Assembly (NCBI GenBank): GCA_963749895.1
Contig: CAVVOG010000003.1
Location: forward strand, 434,001 to 498,000
DNA from: AC-51 sp963749895
GTDB lineage: Bacteria; Actinomycetota; UBA4738; HRBIN12
DNA length: 64,000 bases
Reading direction: 5' to 3'
A model generated the notes under the pieces. It was given only the letters and a program-made list of their open reading frames with translations, was not told where the DNA came from and ran no database searches. A program made the position numbers and the translations under genes. Shown piece after piece: positions 34,248 to 42,056 of this stretch; positions within the stretch are counted from its first letter, which is position 1; the number at the start of each line of letters is the position of its first letter.

Positions 34248-35620
34248 CTCGGACGTGCCGGCAGCCGGACCGTGAAGACCGCCCCGCCCTCGGGGCGGTT
34301 CCCGGCCTCGATCGTTCCGCGGTGCGCCGCCACCAGTTCGGAGGCGACCGCCAACCCGATCCCGCTACCGCTCGTCCGCTCGGGCGTGCGGCCACGGTAG
34401 AAACGCTCGAACAGGTGGGGGAGGTCCTCGTCGGCGATCCCCGGTCCCGTGTCGAGCACCCGGAGCACGGCGTGGGAGTCCTCGGTGGTGGTCCGGACCG
34501 TGATCGTGCCGCCGCCGGGCGTGTAGCGCAGCGCGTTCACCACCAGGTTCACGGCGACCTGCCCGAGCCGACCGGCGTCGCCGTGCGCGGGGGCGGGGGA
34601 GAGATCGCCGACCAGCTCGAGCTCCTCGGCGGTCGCCGCCGCGCGCGCGATCGCCACCGCGGCCTCCGCGACGGCCGCGAGGTCGACGGGACCCAGCTGG
34701 AGCTGCAGGGCCGAGGCCTCGGCCTCCGCGAGCGTCTCCAGGTCGCCGACCACCCTCGTGAGCCGCAGGACCTCGTCGTGCAGCGACGACAGCGTCTCCT
34801 CGTCGGGGTCCATCACCCCGTCGACCAGCGCCTCGGTCGTCCCGCGCAAGATCGTGAGCGGGGTGCGGACCTCGTGGGCCACGTCGCGGACCAGCTGGCG
34901 TCGGAGCTCGTCCTCCCGCTGCACGGACGCGGCCATCCGGTCGAACGTCGCCGCGAGGGCACCCAGCTCGCCGGGGGCGTCCTCGAGGTGGACCCGCACG
35001 TCGCGGCGCCCCGACTCCAGCTCGGTCGCGGCCTCCGTCAGGCGCGTGAGCGGCCTGCTCACCCGATGGGCGACGAACACGCTGACCCCGACGGCCACCA
35101 CGATCGCGAGCGCCGCACCGAACAGCGCGGTGCGCACGAGCGCGTCGCGGACCCCCTCCTCCGGGCTCGAGAGGTTGCCCACCGGGAACCGGAGCTGCAC
35201 CGTCCCCACGGGGGTGCCGTCCACGACGACGGGGGCCTCGATCGGGTCCCCCCGTGGGACGTCCACGATCGACACGCCGTGCATATCCTCCAGCATCTCG
35301 GCGGCCTCCTGGAGGGGCTCGCGTACGACCGCGCCGCTCCCGTCGAGGACCGCGATCGTGGCCTGGTCGAGGGCCGCGACCGTCACCGCTCCGGTCAGGT
35401 CTGCCCCCTCCCACACACCGCCGGCCTCTTCGTACGCGCGCGCGGCCTGGACCGCCGCTGCTCGCGTGTCCTCCCGGTGGACGTCGCTGACGAGCTCGCT
35501 CAGCTGATCGCGCGCCGACGTGATCGTCAGCACCGCGAACACGACGACCGCGGCCACCGCCACCGTGACGAAGGCCGCCGCGAGGCGGACCCCGAGCGGA
35601 GAGAGGCCTCGGTCAGTCAC
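34244..35620 (-). CDS. Sensor histidine kinase (HAMP-HisKA-HATPase)
   Basis: A 458-residue membrane kinase. It has two membrane segments flanking a periplasmic sensor region (about 35-165), a HAMP domain (HRVSRPLTRLTEAATELESG, about 190-240), the phosphoacceptor His in DVAHEVRTPLT (near 248), and an ATPase domain with N and G boxes (VNLVVNALRYTP, DTGPGIADEDLP). It overlaps the upstream response regulator by 8 nt. The signal is unknown. Confidence 0.93.
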   Translation of the reverse strand: MTDRGLSPLGVRLAAAFVTVAVAAVVVFAVLTITSARDQLSELVSDVHREDTRAAAVQAARAYEEAGGVWEGADLTGAVTVAALDQATIAVLDGSGAVVREPLQEAAEMLEDMHGVSIVDVPRGDPIEAPVVVDGTPVGTVQLRFPVGNLSSPEEGVRDALVRTALFGAALAIVVAVGVSVFVAHRVSRPLTRLTEAATELESGRRDVRVHLEDAPGELGALAATFDRMAASVQREDELRRQLVRDVAHEVRTPLTILRGTTEALVDGVMDPDEETLSSLHDEVLRLTRVVGDLETLAEAEASALQLQLGPVDLAAVAEAAVAIARAAATAEELELVGDLSPAPAHGDAGRLGQVAVNLVVNALRYTPGGGTITVRTTTEDSHAVLRVLDTGPGIADEDLPHLFERFYRGRTPERTSGSGIGLAVASELVAAHRGTIEAGNRPEGGAVFTVRLPARPS

Positions 35621-36308
35621 GCGGCAGCCCCAGCCGGTACCCGACCCCGAGCACCGTCTCGACGATCCGCGGGTCGTGCGGATCGGCCTCGACCTTGCGG
35701 CGCAGGTTCTTCACGTGGCTGTCGACCGCGCGCTCCGACGCGAACTCGTAGCCGCGCACGCGGTTGATCAGCTCGGTGCGCGAGTACACACGCCCGGGCG
35801 TGCCCGCGAGCGCCACCAGGAGCCCCCACTCGGTCGGGGTCAGCTCGACGGCCTCGCCGCGCACCCGGACCTCGTGTCGCTCCTCGTCGATCTCGAGCTC
35901 ACCGCCCCCGAACGAGCGGGCCGCGCCCGGTTCGCTTCCGCCCGCCGCGGCCCGACGGACGATCGCCTGGACCCTCAGCACGACCTCCTGGGGGCTGAAC
36001 GGCTTCGTCACGTAGTCGTCGGCGCCGAGCTCGAGGCCGGCGATCCGATCGGCCTCGCTCGCCTTGGCCGTCAGCATCAGGATCGGGGTCGGTCCCGCGG
36101 CGCGGACCTCTCGGGCGACGGTCTCGCCGGGCACGTCGGGCAGGCCGAGGTCGAGGACCAACAGGTCGGGACGCGCGGACTCGTTCAGGCTGAGCGCCTC
36201 CGCGCCGCTCCCGGTGGTGATCACCGAGAAGCCGGCGCGCTCGAGGTAGCTCCGGAGCAGCTCACGGATCTTGTTCTCGTCTTCGACGACCAGGATCGTC
36301 GCGGTCAT
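35613..36308 (-). CDS. OmpR/PhoB-family response regulator
   Basis: A 231-residue regulator. The receiver domain has the acidic pocket (VVEDENK), phosphoacceptor Asp in LLVLDLGLPD (about residue 53) and the Lys in DDYVTKPF. A C-terminal winged helix follows (LTPTEWGLLVALAGTPGRV, YEFASERAVDSHVKNLRRK). The start at 36308 has GGAGGTG seven bases upstream; longer in-frame extensions run into the promoter region. It is co-translated with the kinase at 34244-35620. The divergent PCYCGC and DUF1573-like genes are candidate targets. Confidence 0.94.
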   Translation of the reverse strand: MTATILVVEDENKIRELLRSYLERAGFSVITTGSGAEALSLNESARPDLLVLDLGLPDVPGETVAREVRAAGPTPILMLTAKASEADRIAGLELGADDYVTKPFSPQEVVLRVQAIVRRAAAGGSEPGAARSFGGGELEIDEERHEVRVRGEAVELTPTEWGLLVALAGTPGRVYSRTELINRVRGYEFASERAVDSHVKNLRRKVEADPHDPRIVETVLGVGYRLGLPRD

Positions 36309-36459
36309 GGCGCACCTCCGGGCGGCGGTCGGGGCGTGCGGTCCCGACCATGCTACGGGCGGAACGGCGCTCGAGGTTCCATCGCGGGCACGCAGCGTCT
36401 CCACACGACCTCCACACGCCGGTCCGAGGATGCGCTCGGAACCGGAAAGGAGGAGACCG

Positions 36460-37137
36460 ATGCGGAACCACCCTCTCGCCACCGCCGCCATCGCCATCGC
36501 CGCGTCGGCCGCCCTCCTCGCCGCCGCGTACGCCGGTTCCACCGGACTCGTCACGGTCCTCGCGATCGCCGTCGTGGTGCCCGCGAGCGCGATCGTGGCC
36601 GGCCGGTTCCTGCTGGGGGCGGGCGCCGCCCGCCCCCAACGGGCCATCCCCGGAGGGAGCGCCGTCATGACCGATCCAATCCCTGAGCGTCCTGAAGACC
36701 CCGCCGCCTCGATCACGACGATGATCGCCGGGTTCGTGGCCGCCGTGATGATCATCGCCGCCGGCGGGATCGTCGGCCTCGCGGCCCACGGGAACCTCGA
36801 CCACTCCACGATGATGGGAGGCGCCTCGAGCGACCACATGGCCTTCATGCTCGACGCCGTTCCCGGCGACATCGCCTCGCACTACGAGTTCGCGAGCGAG
36901 CACCGCGATCTGTTCTCGATGATCCCGTGCTACTGCGGCTGCGAGGCGACGCTCGACCACCGTCACCTCTACGACTGCTTCGTCCGCCCGGACGGCGGAT
37001 GGGAGTCCCACGCGTCCGGGTGCTCGGTCTGCATCGACGAGTCGAAGATGGCCCGCCGGTTGCTCCAGACCGGGGCGCATCCGGAGGAGATCCGCGACAC
37101 GATCGTCGCGCAGTACGAAGCCCTGATCCCGAGTTGA
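36460..37137 (+). CDS. Membrane protein with PCYCGC motif
   Basis: A 225-residue protein. The first half has three hydrophobic segments (about 7-25, 27-47 and 84-110). The second half is a PCYCGC-type domain: MIPCYCGCEATLDHRHLYDCF and, after a short loop, ASGCSVCIDE, with six cysteines in a metal- or disulfide-binding pattern. Homologous domains occur in lipoproteins of Gram-positive bacteria. Function unknown; metal or sulphur chemistry is plausible. AAAGGAGGAG precedes the ATG. It is divergent from the two-component system, so that system may control it. Confidence 0.72.
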   Translation: MRNHPLATAAIAIAASAALLAAAYAGSTGLVTVLAIAVVVPASAIVAGRFLLGAGAARPQRAIPGGSAVMTDPIPERPEDPAASITTMIAGFVAAVMIIAAGGIVGLAAHGNLDHSTMMGGASSDHMAFMLDAVPGDIASHYEFASEHRDLFSMIPCYCGCEATLDHRHLYDCFVRPDGGWESHASGCSVCIDESKMARRLLQTGAHPEEIRDTIVAQYEALIPS

Positions 37138-37166
37138 CCCGCTCGACCCACCAGGAGGGAACCACG

Positions 37167-37754
37167 ATGTCCACCACCCGCGAGAAGCCGAAGTCCAAGA
37201 GCCGCCGCGGCGGCACGAACACCGGACTCGTCGTGTCGCTCTCGATCTTCGTGATCGCCGTGCTGGCGGTCGCGTTCGGCATGGGAGGCGGCGAAGACGA
37301 GACGCCGCTCACGACCGCCTCGGACGCCGGGACGATCGCCGGGCTGAAGGCCACGGGCGAGACCAGCGGCATGGGCGTCCCCGTCGTAGAGGTGCCCGGG
37401 GCCGCGACCGGCTCCGCGTCGGCCGCCGGGGTGACCGTCGAGGGCGCGGACTGGGCGATGGGCCAGGTCCCGCTCGACATCGCGGTCCGTCCCTACTGGA
37501 CCCTGACGAACACGGGGACGAAGCCCGTCACCCTGGGCGAACCGCAGGCCGAGGTCCGCGAGGGCTGCTGCCCCGGCCCGTTCGCGATGGACCGCACGGA
37601 GCTCGCACCCGGTGAATCGACGACCCTGACCTTCGAGCTGGGGATGTCCGAAGGCATGGACGGCTGGCACGACATGGGCGTCTACGTGCCCATCGAGGGC
37701 GCCGGCGGCGCCGAGGTCCTGGCGCTGTCCGTCACCGGCGACTTCCGCAACTAG
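37167..37754 (+). CDS. Membrane-anchored beta-sandwich protein (DUF1573-like)
   Basis: A 195-residue protein with one N-terminal membrane segment (about 21-43) and an extracytoplasmic Ig-like fold: PYWTLTNTGTKPVTLGEPQ and TELAPGESTTLTFELGM are typical of DUF1573-type sandwiches, here with a Cys-Cys pair in REGCCPGP. A Met/His-rich segment (GMSEGMDGWHDMG) could bind copper. It follows the PCYCGC gene by 29 nt with its own AGGAGG site, probably in one transcript. Confidence 0.65.
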   Translation: MSTTREKPKSKSRRGGTNTGLVVSLSIFVIAVLAVAFGMGGGEDETPLTTASDAGTIAGLKATGETSGMGVPVVEVPGAATGSASAAGVTVEGADWAMGQVPLDIAVRPYWTLTNTGTKPVTLGEPQAEVREGCCPGPFAMDRTELAPGESTTLTFELGMSEGMDGWHDMGVYVPIEGAGGAEVLALSVTGDFRN

Positions 37755-37758
37755 ATCC

Positions 37759-37790
37759 CCCGGGAGGGATCATCTCTCCATCCCTCCGGG
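37759..37790 (+). terminator. Hairpin after the DUF1573-like gene
   Basis: CCCGGGAGGGA pairs with TCCCTCCGGG (one bulged G/C) around an 11-nt loop, just after the stop codon. Confidence 0.5.
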
Positions 37791-37817
37791 ACCCGGGGCG
37801 ACCCTCCCGCCCCGGGT
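37791..37817 (+). terminator. Second GC hairpin before hemH
   Basis: ACCCGGGGCG-N7-CGCCCCGGGT is a perfect 10-bp stem adjacent to the first hairpin. It lies just upstream of the hemH -10 box and would insulate hemH from upstream transcription. Confidence 0.55.
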
Positions 37818-37819
37818 CC

Positions 37820-37825
37820 TATCCT
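37820..37825 (+). promoter_or_regulatory. -10 element upstream of hemH
   Basis: TATCCT lies 68 bases before the hemH GTG at 37894. A GTG at 37831 is only five bases from it and in frame, so a minor leaderless extended form is possible. Confidence 0.4.
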
Positions 37826-37893
37826 GTCCGGTGACGAGCCGCCTCCCGGCTCGCCACCGATCGACCTCGACGACGGATCACAAGGAGCCCCGC

Positions 37894-38883
37894 GTGAGCG
37901 ATGTACCTACGACCGGCGTGTTCGTGATGGCCTACGGCACCGCGAGCGGTCCCGACGACATCGAGCGCTACTACACCGACATCCGAGGCGGCCGCGCGCC
38001 GTCCCCCGAGTTCCTCGAGGAGCTCGTGGGCCGGTACGAGGCGATCGGGAACCGGTTCCCGCTCCTCGACATCACCCGTGCGCAGGCGGCCGGTCTGGAG
38101 GCCGAGCTGAACCGGCGCGGGCGCGGCACGTTCCGCGCCTACCTCGGGATGAAGCACTCCGAGCCGACGATCGCCGAAGGCGTCGAGCGGATGCGCGCCG
38201 ACGGGGTCGAGCGGTCCATCGGCGTCGTGATGGCGCCGCACTGGTCGGGGATGTCGATCCCGACCTACGCGGACCGGGCGCGGAACGCGCTGGGGGAGGG
38301 CCCGCCGTCGTTCGCCTGCGTCCGGAGCTTCCACGACCACCCGGGGTACGTGGCGCTGCTCGCGGACCGCGTCCGTGAGGCGCTCGCCGAGTTGCCCGAG
38401 CAGGCGCGAGACGAGGCGATCGTGATCGTCTCGGCGCACAGCCTGCCGGTGCGGACGCTCGAGGACGGAACAGGGCGGTGTCTCCGGTGTTCGGAGGATG
38501 CCTGCGCGGCGTCGTGCCGGTACCACGACGGCCTGACCGAGACCGCGGCCCTCGTGGCGGAGGCGCTGGGTCTCCCCGACGATCGCTGGACGACCGCCTG
38601 GCAGAGCGCCGGACGGACCGCCGACCCGTGGTGGGGTCCCCCGATCGAGGACGTGATCCGTGAGCTCGCGACCGACGGCGTCCCCGGGGTGGTGGTGTGC
38701 TCGGCGGGGTTCGTCTCCGATCACCTGGAGATCCTCTACGACCTCGACATCGAGGCTCGGCAGATCGCGGAGTCGGCAGGGATGGCGTTCGCCCGGACCC
38801 GGATGCCGAACGACGACCCCGCCTTCGTGTCGATGCTGGCCGACGTCGTGCTCGCCCAGCTGGACGGGGCTCCGGAAGCGTGA
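37894..38883 (+). CDS. hemH: Ferrochelatase (coproporphyrin- or protoporphyrin-type)
   Basis: A 329-residue ferrochelatase inserting iron into the porphyrin. The catalytic His is in SAHSLPVRT (near residue 182) and the metal-site Glu in DHLEILYDLDIEA. Four cysteines, C196-x2-C199-x4-C204-x3-C208, form a compact internal cluster that fits a [2Fe-2S] site of the internal-ligand class of ferrochelatases. The GTG at 37894 is preferred over the in-frame GTG at 37831 because AAGGAG lies eight bases upstream. It overlaps hemY by 4 nt. In Actinobacteria the pair normally works in the coproporphyrin-dependent pathway; hemQ is not in this window. Confidence 0.93.
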   Translation: MSDVPTTGVFVMAYGTASGPDDIERYYTDIRGGRAPSPEFLEELVGRYEAIGNRFPLLDITRAQAAGLEAELNRRGRGTFRAYLGMKHSEPTIAEGVERMRADGVERSIGVVMAPHWSGMSIPTYADRARNALGEGPPSFACVRSFHDHPGYVALLADRVREALAELPEQARDEAIVIVSAHSLPVRTLEDGTGRCLRCSEDACAASCRYHDGLTETAALVAEALGLPDDRWTTAWQSAGRTADPWWGPPIEDVIRELATDGVPGVVVCSAGFVSDHLEILYDLDIEARQIAESAGMAFARTRMPNDDPAFVSMLADVVLAQLDGAPEA

Positions 38884-40268
38884 CGCGACGAGTCGTCGTC
38901 GTCGGCGCCGGGATCACCGGCCTGGTCGCCGCCTACCGCCTCACGCAGGGCGACGACCCCTGCGAGGTGCTGGTGCTGGAGGCCGACGACGGGGTGGGCG
39001 GCAAGGTCCGCTCGGCCACCGTCGCGGGCCTGGAGCTGGAAGGCGGTCCCGATTCGCTGCTGGTCCGCAAGACCGCCGCGGTCGACCTGGTGAAGGAGCT
39101 GGGGATGGGTGAGGACCTCGTCCCCGCGGCGGTGGCCGCGACGCAGATCTGGACCCGCAAGGGCCTGCTGCCGTTCCCGTCGGGGCCGTTCGGCATCTCG
39201 ACCGATCCCTGGGAGTTGGCTCGGTGGGGCGGGATGTCGTGGGCGGCGAAGATCCGGGCCGGCGGAGACCTGGTCCTGCCGAAGGGGAAGGCCGACGGCG
39301 ACGAGTCGCTCGGTGACGTGCTCCGCCGCCGGATCGGCAACGGTGCCACCGATGCCCTCGTCGCGCCTCTGCTCGGAGGCCTGTTCGCCGGCGACGTCGA
39401 CCGTCTGAGCGTGCGCGCCACGTTCCCCGAGCTCGGGGCCTGGGAACGCGAGCACGGGAGCCTGATGCGGGGCGCCCGGGCGATGTCGGCGGCGCGCCGA
39501 CCCGCCTCGGTCAGCGGCGCCGGGCAGGGCGCGCCGCCCCCACCGATGTTCGTCCGGTTGCAGGGTGGACTGCGGCGCATCACCGACCGGTTGGCCGAGC
39601 TCCTCGGTCCCGAGCGGGTCCGCACGGGCGTGACGGTCACCGAGCTGCACGTCGGTGGCGACGGGATCGTCGTCGGGGCGGGCGAGGAACGGCTCGAGGC
39701 CGACGCCCTCGTCCTGACCTCTCCGGCGTTCGCGAGCGCCGACCTGCTGGAGCCGGCGGCGCCCGAGTCGGCTCGACTCCTGCGCGAGATCCCCTACGCG
39801 TCGACCGCGGTCGGGCTGCTCGTCTACGGACCCGGCACCGACGCCGTGCTCCCCGCGTCGTCGGGGTTCGTGGCGCCCCGCGGCGCCCTGCCGATGAACG
39901 CCGCCACGATCGTGTCGAAGAAATGGCCCGACGACCGGTTCGAGGGACGGGCGGTGCTCCGCTGCTTCATCGGGAGCACCGGCACCGAAGGGGTCCTCGA
40001 CGCACCCGACGAGGCGATCGTGGCCGACGTGGCCGCGGCGCTCCGCGGGATCTACCCGCTCCCGCCCGAGCCGGAGGCCGCCACCCTGGTCCGCTGGCCG
40101 CGGGCGATGCCGCAGTACGAGGTCGGCCACCTCGATCGCGTCGAGGCGATCGAGGCGGGCCTCCCGCCGGGCGTGTGGGTCGCCGGCCAGGCGTTCCGCG
40201 GTGCCGGCCTGCCCGACTGCGTCGCGCAGGCCACGAGCGTCGCCGAGAAGGTCCGCGCCGCGGGCTGA
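38880..40268 (+). CDS. hemY: HemY-type porphyrinogen oxidase
   Basis: A 462-residue FAD-dependent oxidase that aromatises coproporphyrinogen III (or protoporphyrinogen IX). The Rossmann FAD motif VVVVGAGITGLVAAYRL is at residues 4-20, and LELEGGPDSLLVRK and ARWPRAMPQYEVGH-type segments (RWPRAMPQYEVGH) are characteristic. The C-terminal VAGQAFRGAGLPDCV binds FAD. The GTG start overlaps the hemH stop. It is convergent with the 11-haem cytochrome. Confidence 0.93.
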   Translation: MTRRVVVVGAGITGLVAAYRLTQGDDPCEVLVLEADDGVGGKVRSATVAGLELEGGPDSLLVRKTAAVDLVKELGMGEDLVPAAVAATQIWTRKGLLPFPSGPFGISTDPWELARWGGMSWAAKIRAGGDLVLPKGKADGDESLGDVLRRRIGNGATDALVAPLLGGLFAGDVDRLSVRATFPELGAWEREHGSLMRGARAMSAARRPASVSGAGQGAPPPPMFVRLQGGLRRITDRLAELLGPERVRTGVTVTELHVGGDGIVVGAGEERLEADALVLTSPAFASADLLEPAAPESARLLREIPYASTAVGLLVYGPGTDAVLPASSGFVAPRGALPMNAATIVSKKWPDDRFEGRAVLRCFIGSTGTEGVLDAPDEAIVADVAAALRGIYPLPPEPEAATLVRWPRAMPQYEVGHLDRVEAIEAGLPPGVWVAGQAFRGAGLPDCVAQATSVAEKVRAAG

Positions 40269-40275
40269 CCGCGGC
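40257..40275. terminator. Stop-codon hairpin between hemY and the convergent cytochrome
   Basis: GCCGCGG-GCTGA-CCGCGGC is a perfect 7-bp stem whose loop contains the hemY TGA. It reaches the first base of the convergent gene's stop codon and could act as a bidirectional terminator. Confidence 0.4.
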
Positions 40276-41711
40276 TACAGCCGGCCGCTCGTGTGGAAGT
40301 GGCAGCGAGTGCAGAGCTGGTTGCTGCCGTGGTTCGTGCCCCGGCTCGGGTGGCAGGTGAGGCACATGCCCTGGAGCTTCTGGATGTCCGTCGAGGTGTT
40401 CAGCGCGTCGAACCCGGTGATCGTTCCGGTCGCGGTCGTGTCCCAGGCGTCGATGTTCTCGCGCAGCATGTAGGCGTTCGTCGAGCCGTGGAAGTCGTGG
40501 CACGCCGTGCAGGTCAGCGTGTCGGCGTGCGGGCTGTCGGCGAGCCACTCGTCCATCCGGAACTTGTCGTGCACGCGGGTGTCGGCGCCGACGGCGGTGT
40601 CGTTCACCAGGCGGACGTCGACCGGGACGGTCGTCCCGGCGTCGATCGGGGCGGTGGTGGTCGGCCCCTGGTGACACGTGCCGCAGTAGGCGGTCATCGT
40701 CGCGCCCGAGTTCATGTACCCCAGGGCGGTGTTCCACCCGATGATCCACTTCGAGCCGATCGACAGGACCGCGCGCGGGTCGGCGATCTTGCTGGTCGTG
40801 TCCGTGTCCGTGGTGTCCGCGATGTGGGAGTTGTGGCAGGACGCGCACTCCACCCGCCGGAGTCCGCTCTCCTGCTCGGCGGCGTCGATCGGGTGGTGGA
40901 AGATGCGGATCCCGTTCCCGTCGGTCGTCGAGTAGTCGTTCGCGCGTGCCCCGAACGCCTGCACGATGTCGCTGCCGGGCACGACCTCGGGCCAGGGCGG
41001 GCTCGCCCCGCCGGACGTGTTCGGGTCCGTCGCCGTGTGGCACGACAGGCAGAGCCCCTCGCCTTCGAGGTCCGTCGTCGTGAGCCCCCGCTGGTCCGAG
41101 CCGTGGGATTCGTGGCATGCGAGGCAGCGGATCTCCGAACCCGAGGCCGGCAGCGGGATCGACGGGTCGGTCCCGTGCGCCGACGTCTCGAAGGCCTCGT
41201 GGTCGCCGTTGGGCAGCGGCAGCGTCGAGCCGACCCCGTGGCACGCGTAGCAGAAGACGTTCCCGATCGGGGTCCCCGGGGGCGAGTAGAGGTACCCGCC
41301 GCTGCCGTCGCTGACTCGCAGCAGGACCGCGGAATCGGACGTGGTCTTGTGCGGCGTGTGGCAGTCGCTGCAGGCGAGATCGCCGTCGGGGACCGGGTGC
41401 GCCGACGTCCGCGGTCCCGCCAGGTCCTGCCCGAACTCGGCCTTGATGTTCGTGGTCGCGCCGGTCCCGTCGTGGCACGCGTAGCAGGTCTCCGCCTCCG
41501 AGGTCGCGGTCAGGATGCCGTCCTGACTGGCGGCGTCGTGCGGGGAATGGCACTCACCGCAGAGGTCGGTCTCCGAGGTCGATGCGCCGTGCGGATCGGT
41601 GGCGGGGGGCGCGGATTGGCTGCTCACGGGGTCCCTGCCCAGCCCGGCAAGCACGATCAGGACGCCCAGGGCACCGGGGACGAGCCAGGCGAGGCGGCGG
41701 GTGTGCTGCAT
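40275..41711 (-). CDS. Secreted 11-haem c-type cytochrome
   Basis: A 478-residue exported protein. The N-terminal signal segment (RRLAWLVPGALGVLIVLAGL) begins at the ATG at 41711; the longer in-frame start at 41747 would add 12 unlikely residues. Eleven CXXCH motifs are spread over the whole length (CGECH, CYACH, CSDCH, CYACH, CLACH, CLSCH, CASCH, CGTCH, CTACH, CLTCH, CTRCH), several followed by a further His two residues later (CHSPH, CHTPH, CHESH), typical doubled cytochrome motifs with distal ligands nearby. No catalytic domain was identified, so electron transfer is the likely role. A TACCGT box and GAGG site precede it. Confidence 0.9.
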   Translation of the reverse strand: MQHTRRLAWLVPGALGVLIVLAGLGRDPVSSQSAPPATDPHGASTSETDLCGECHSPHDAASQDGILTATSEAETCYACHDGTGATTNIKAEFGQDLAGPRTSAHPVPDGDLACSDCHTPHKTTSDSAVLLRVSDGSGGYLYSPPGTPIGNVFCYACHGVGSTLPLPNGDHEAFETSAHGTDPSIPLPASGSEIRCLACHESHGSDQRGLTTTDLEGEGLCLSCHTATDPNTSGGASPPWPEVVPGSDIVQAFGARANDYSTTDGNGIRIFHHPIDAAEQESGLRRVECASCHNSHIADTTDTDTTSKIADPRAVLSIGSKWIIGWNTALGYMNSGATMTAYCGTCHQGPTTTAPIDAGTTVPVDVRLVNDTAVGADTRVHDKFRMDEWLADSPHADTLTCTACHDFHGSTNAYMLRENIDAWDTTATGTITGFDALNTSTDIQKLQGMCLTCHPSRGTNHGSNQLCTRCHFHTSGRL

Positions 41712-42056
41712 GTCCGACCTCACGGTAGGTGCGCGTGCCCATGCCAACAGGGGTACATCGGTGCTGGTCAGGGGGGCCCTAAGGCCCTCGGGGTTCTGGC
41801 ATCGTGATTGATAGCCGATATATCAGACGATTGTGGTCCGCAATCGGTCGTGATCCGCACGGGACTTGAGGCGGAAAGTCCCGTCCCGATAGGGTCCAAA
41901 GCCTAGTCCCGGGACCTCAGGTCGCATCCTATCCTGCACGAAGAAATGACATCGGAACTGACAAAGGAGCCGCCGCTGCCAGATATGTGAAGGGGAAGCA
42001 CGAAGTGCCCTTGTATCGAAACAGCGCACTCCACCAAGTAAGGAGGTGAGCAGGAA
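41712..42056. other. Divergent intergenic regulatory region between two cytochrome genes
   Basis: This 345-nt gap holds the promoters of the 11-haem (-) and 6-haem (+) genes. A 9-bp stem with an 8-nt loop (arms ACGGGACTT and AAGTCCCGT) lies at 41859-41884 and the dyad GTCCCGGGAC at 41906-41915. TATCCT at 41930-41935 is the best -10 for the plus gene, giving a leader of about 115 nt with AAGGAGGTGAG near its end. The region is visibly more A/T-rich around 41810-41830 (GATATATCAG). No known riboswitch was recognised with confidence. Confidence 0.55.
41930..41935 (+). promoter_or_regulatory. -10 element of the 6-haem cytochrome gene
   Basis: TATCCT, downstream of two dyads that could be operators. 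The predicted leader is about 115 nt. Confidence 0.35.

Noticed and set aside
41841..41935. Possible c-di-GMP (GEMM) riboswitch upstream of the 6-haem cytochrome
   Set aside because: GEMM elements often control multihaem cytochromes, and a CAAAGCC-like piece is present, but the conserved GGGCAAACC block and tetraloop receptor arrangement were not found, and the best -10 box lies downstream of it.
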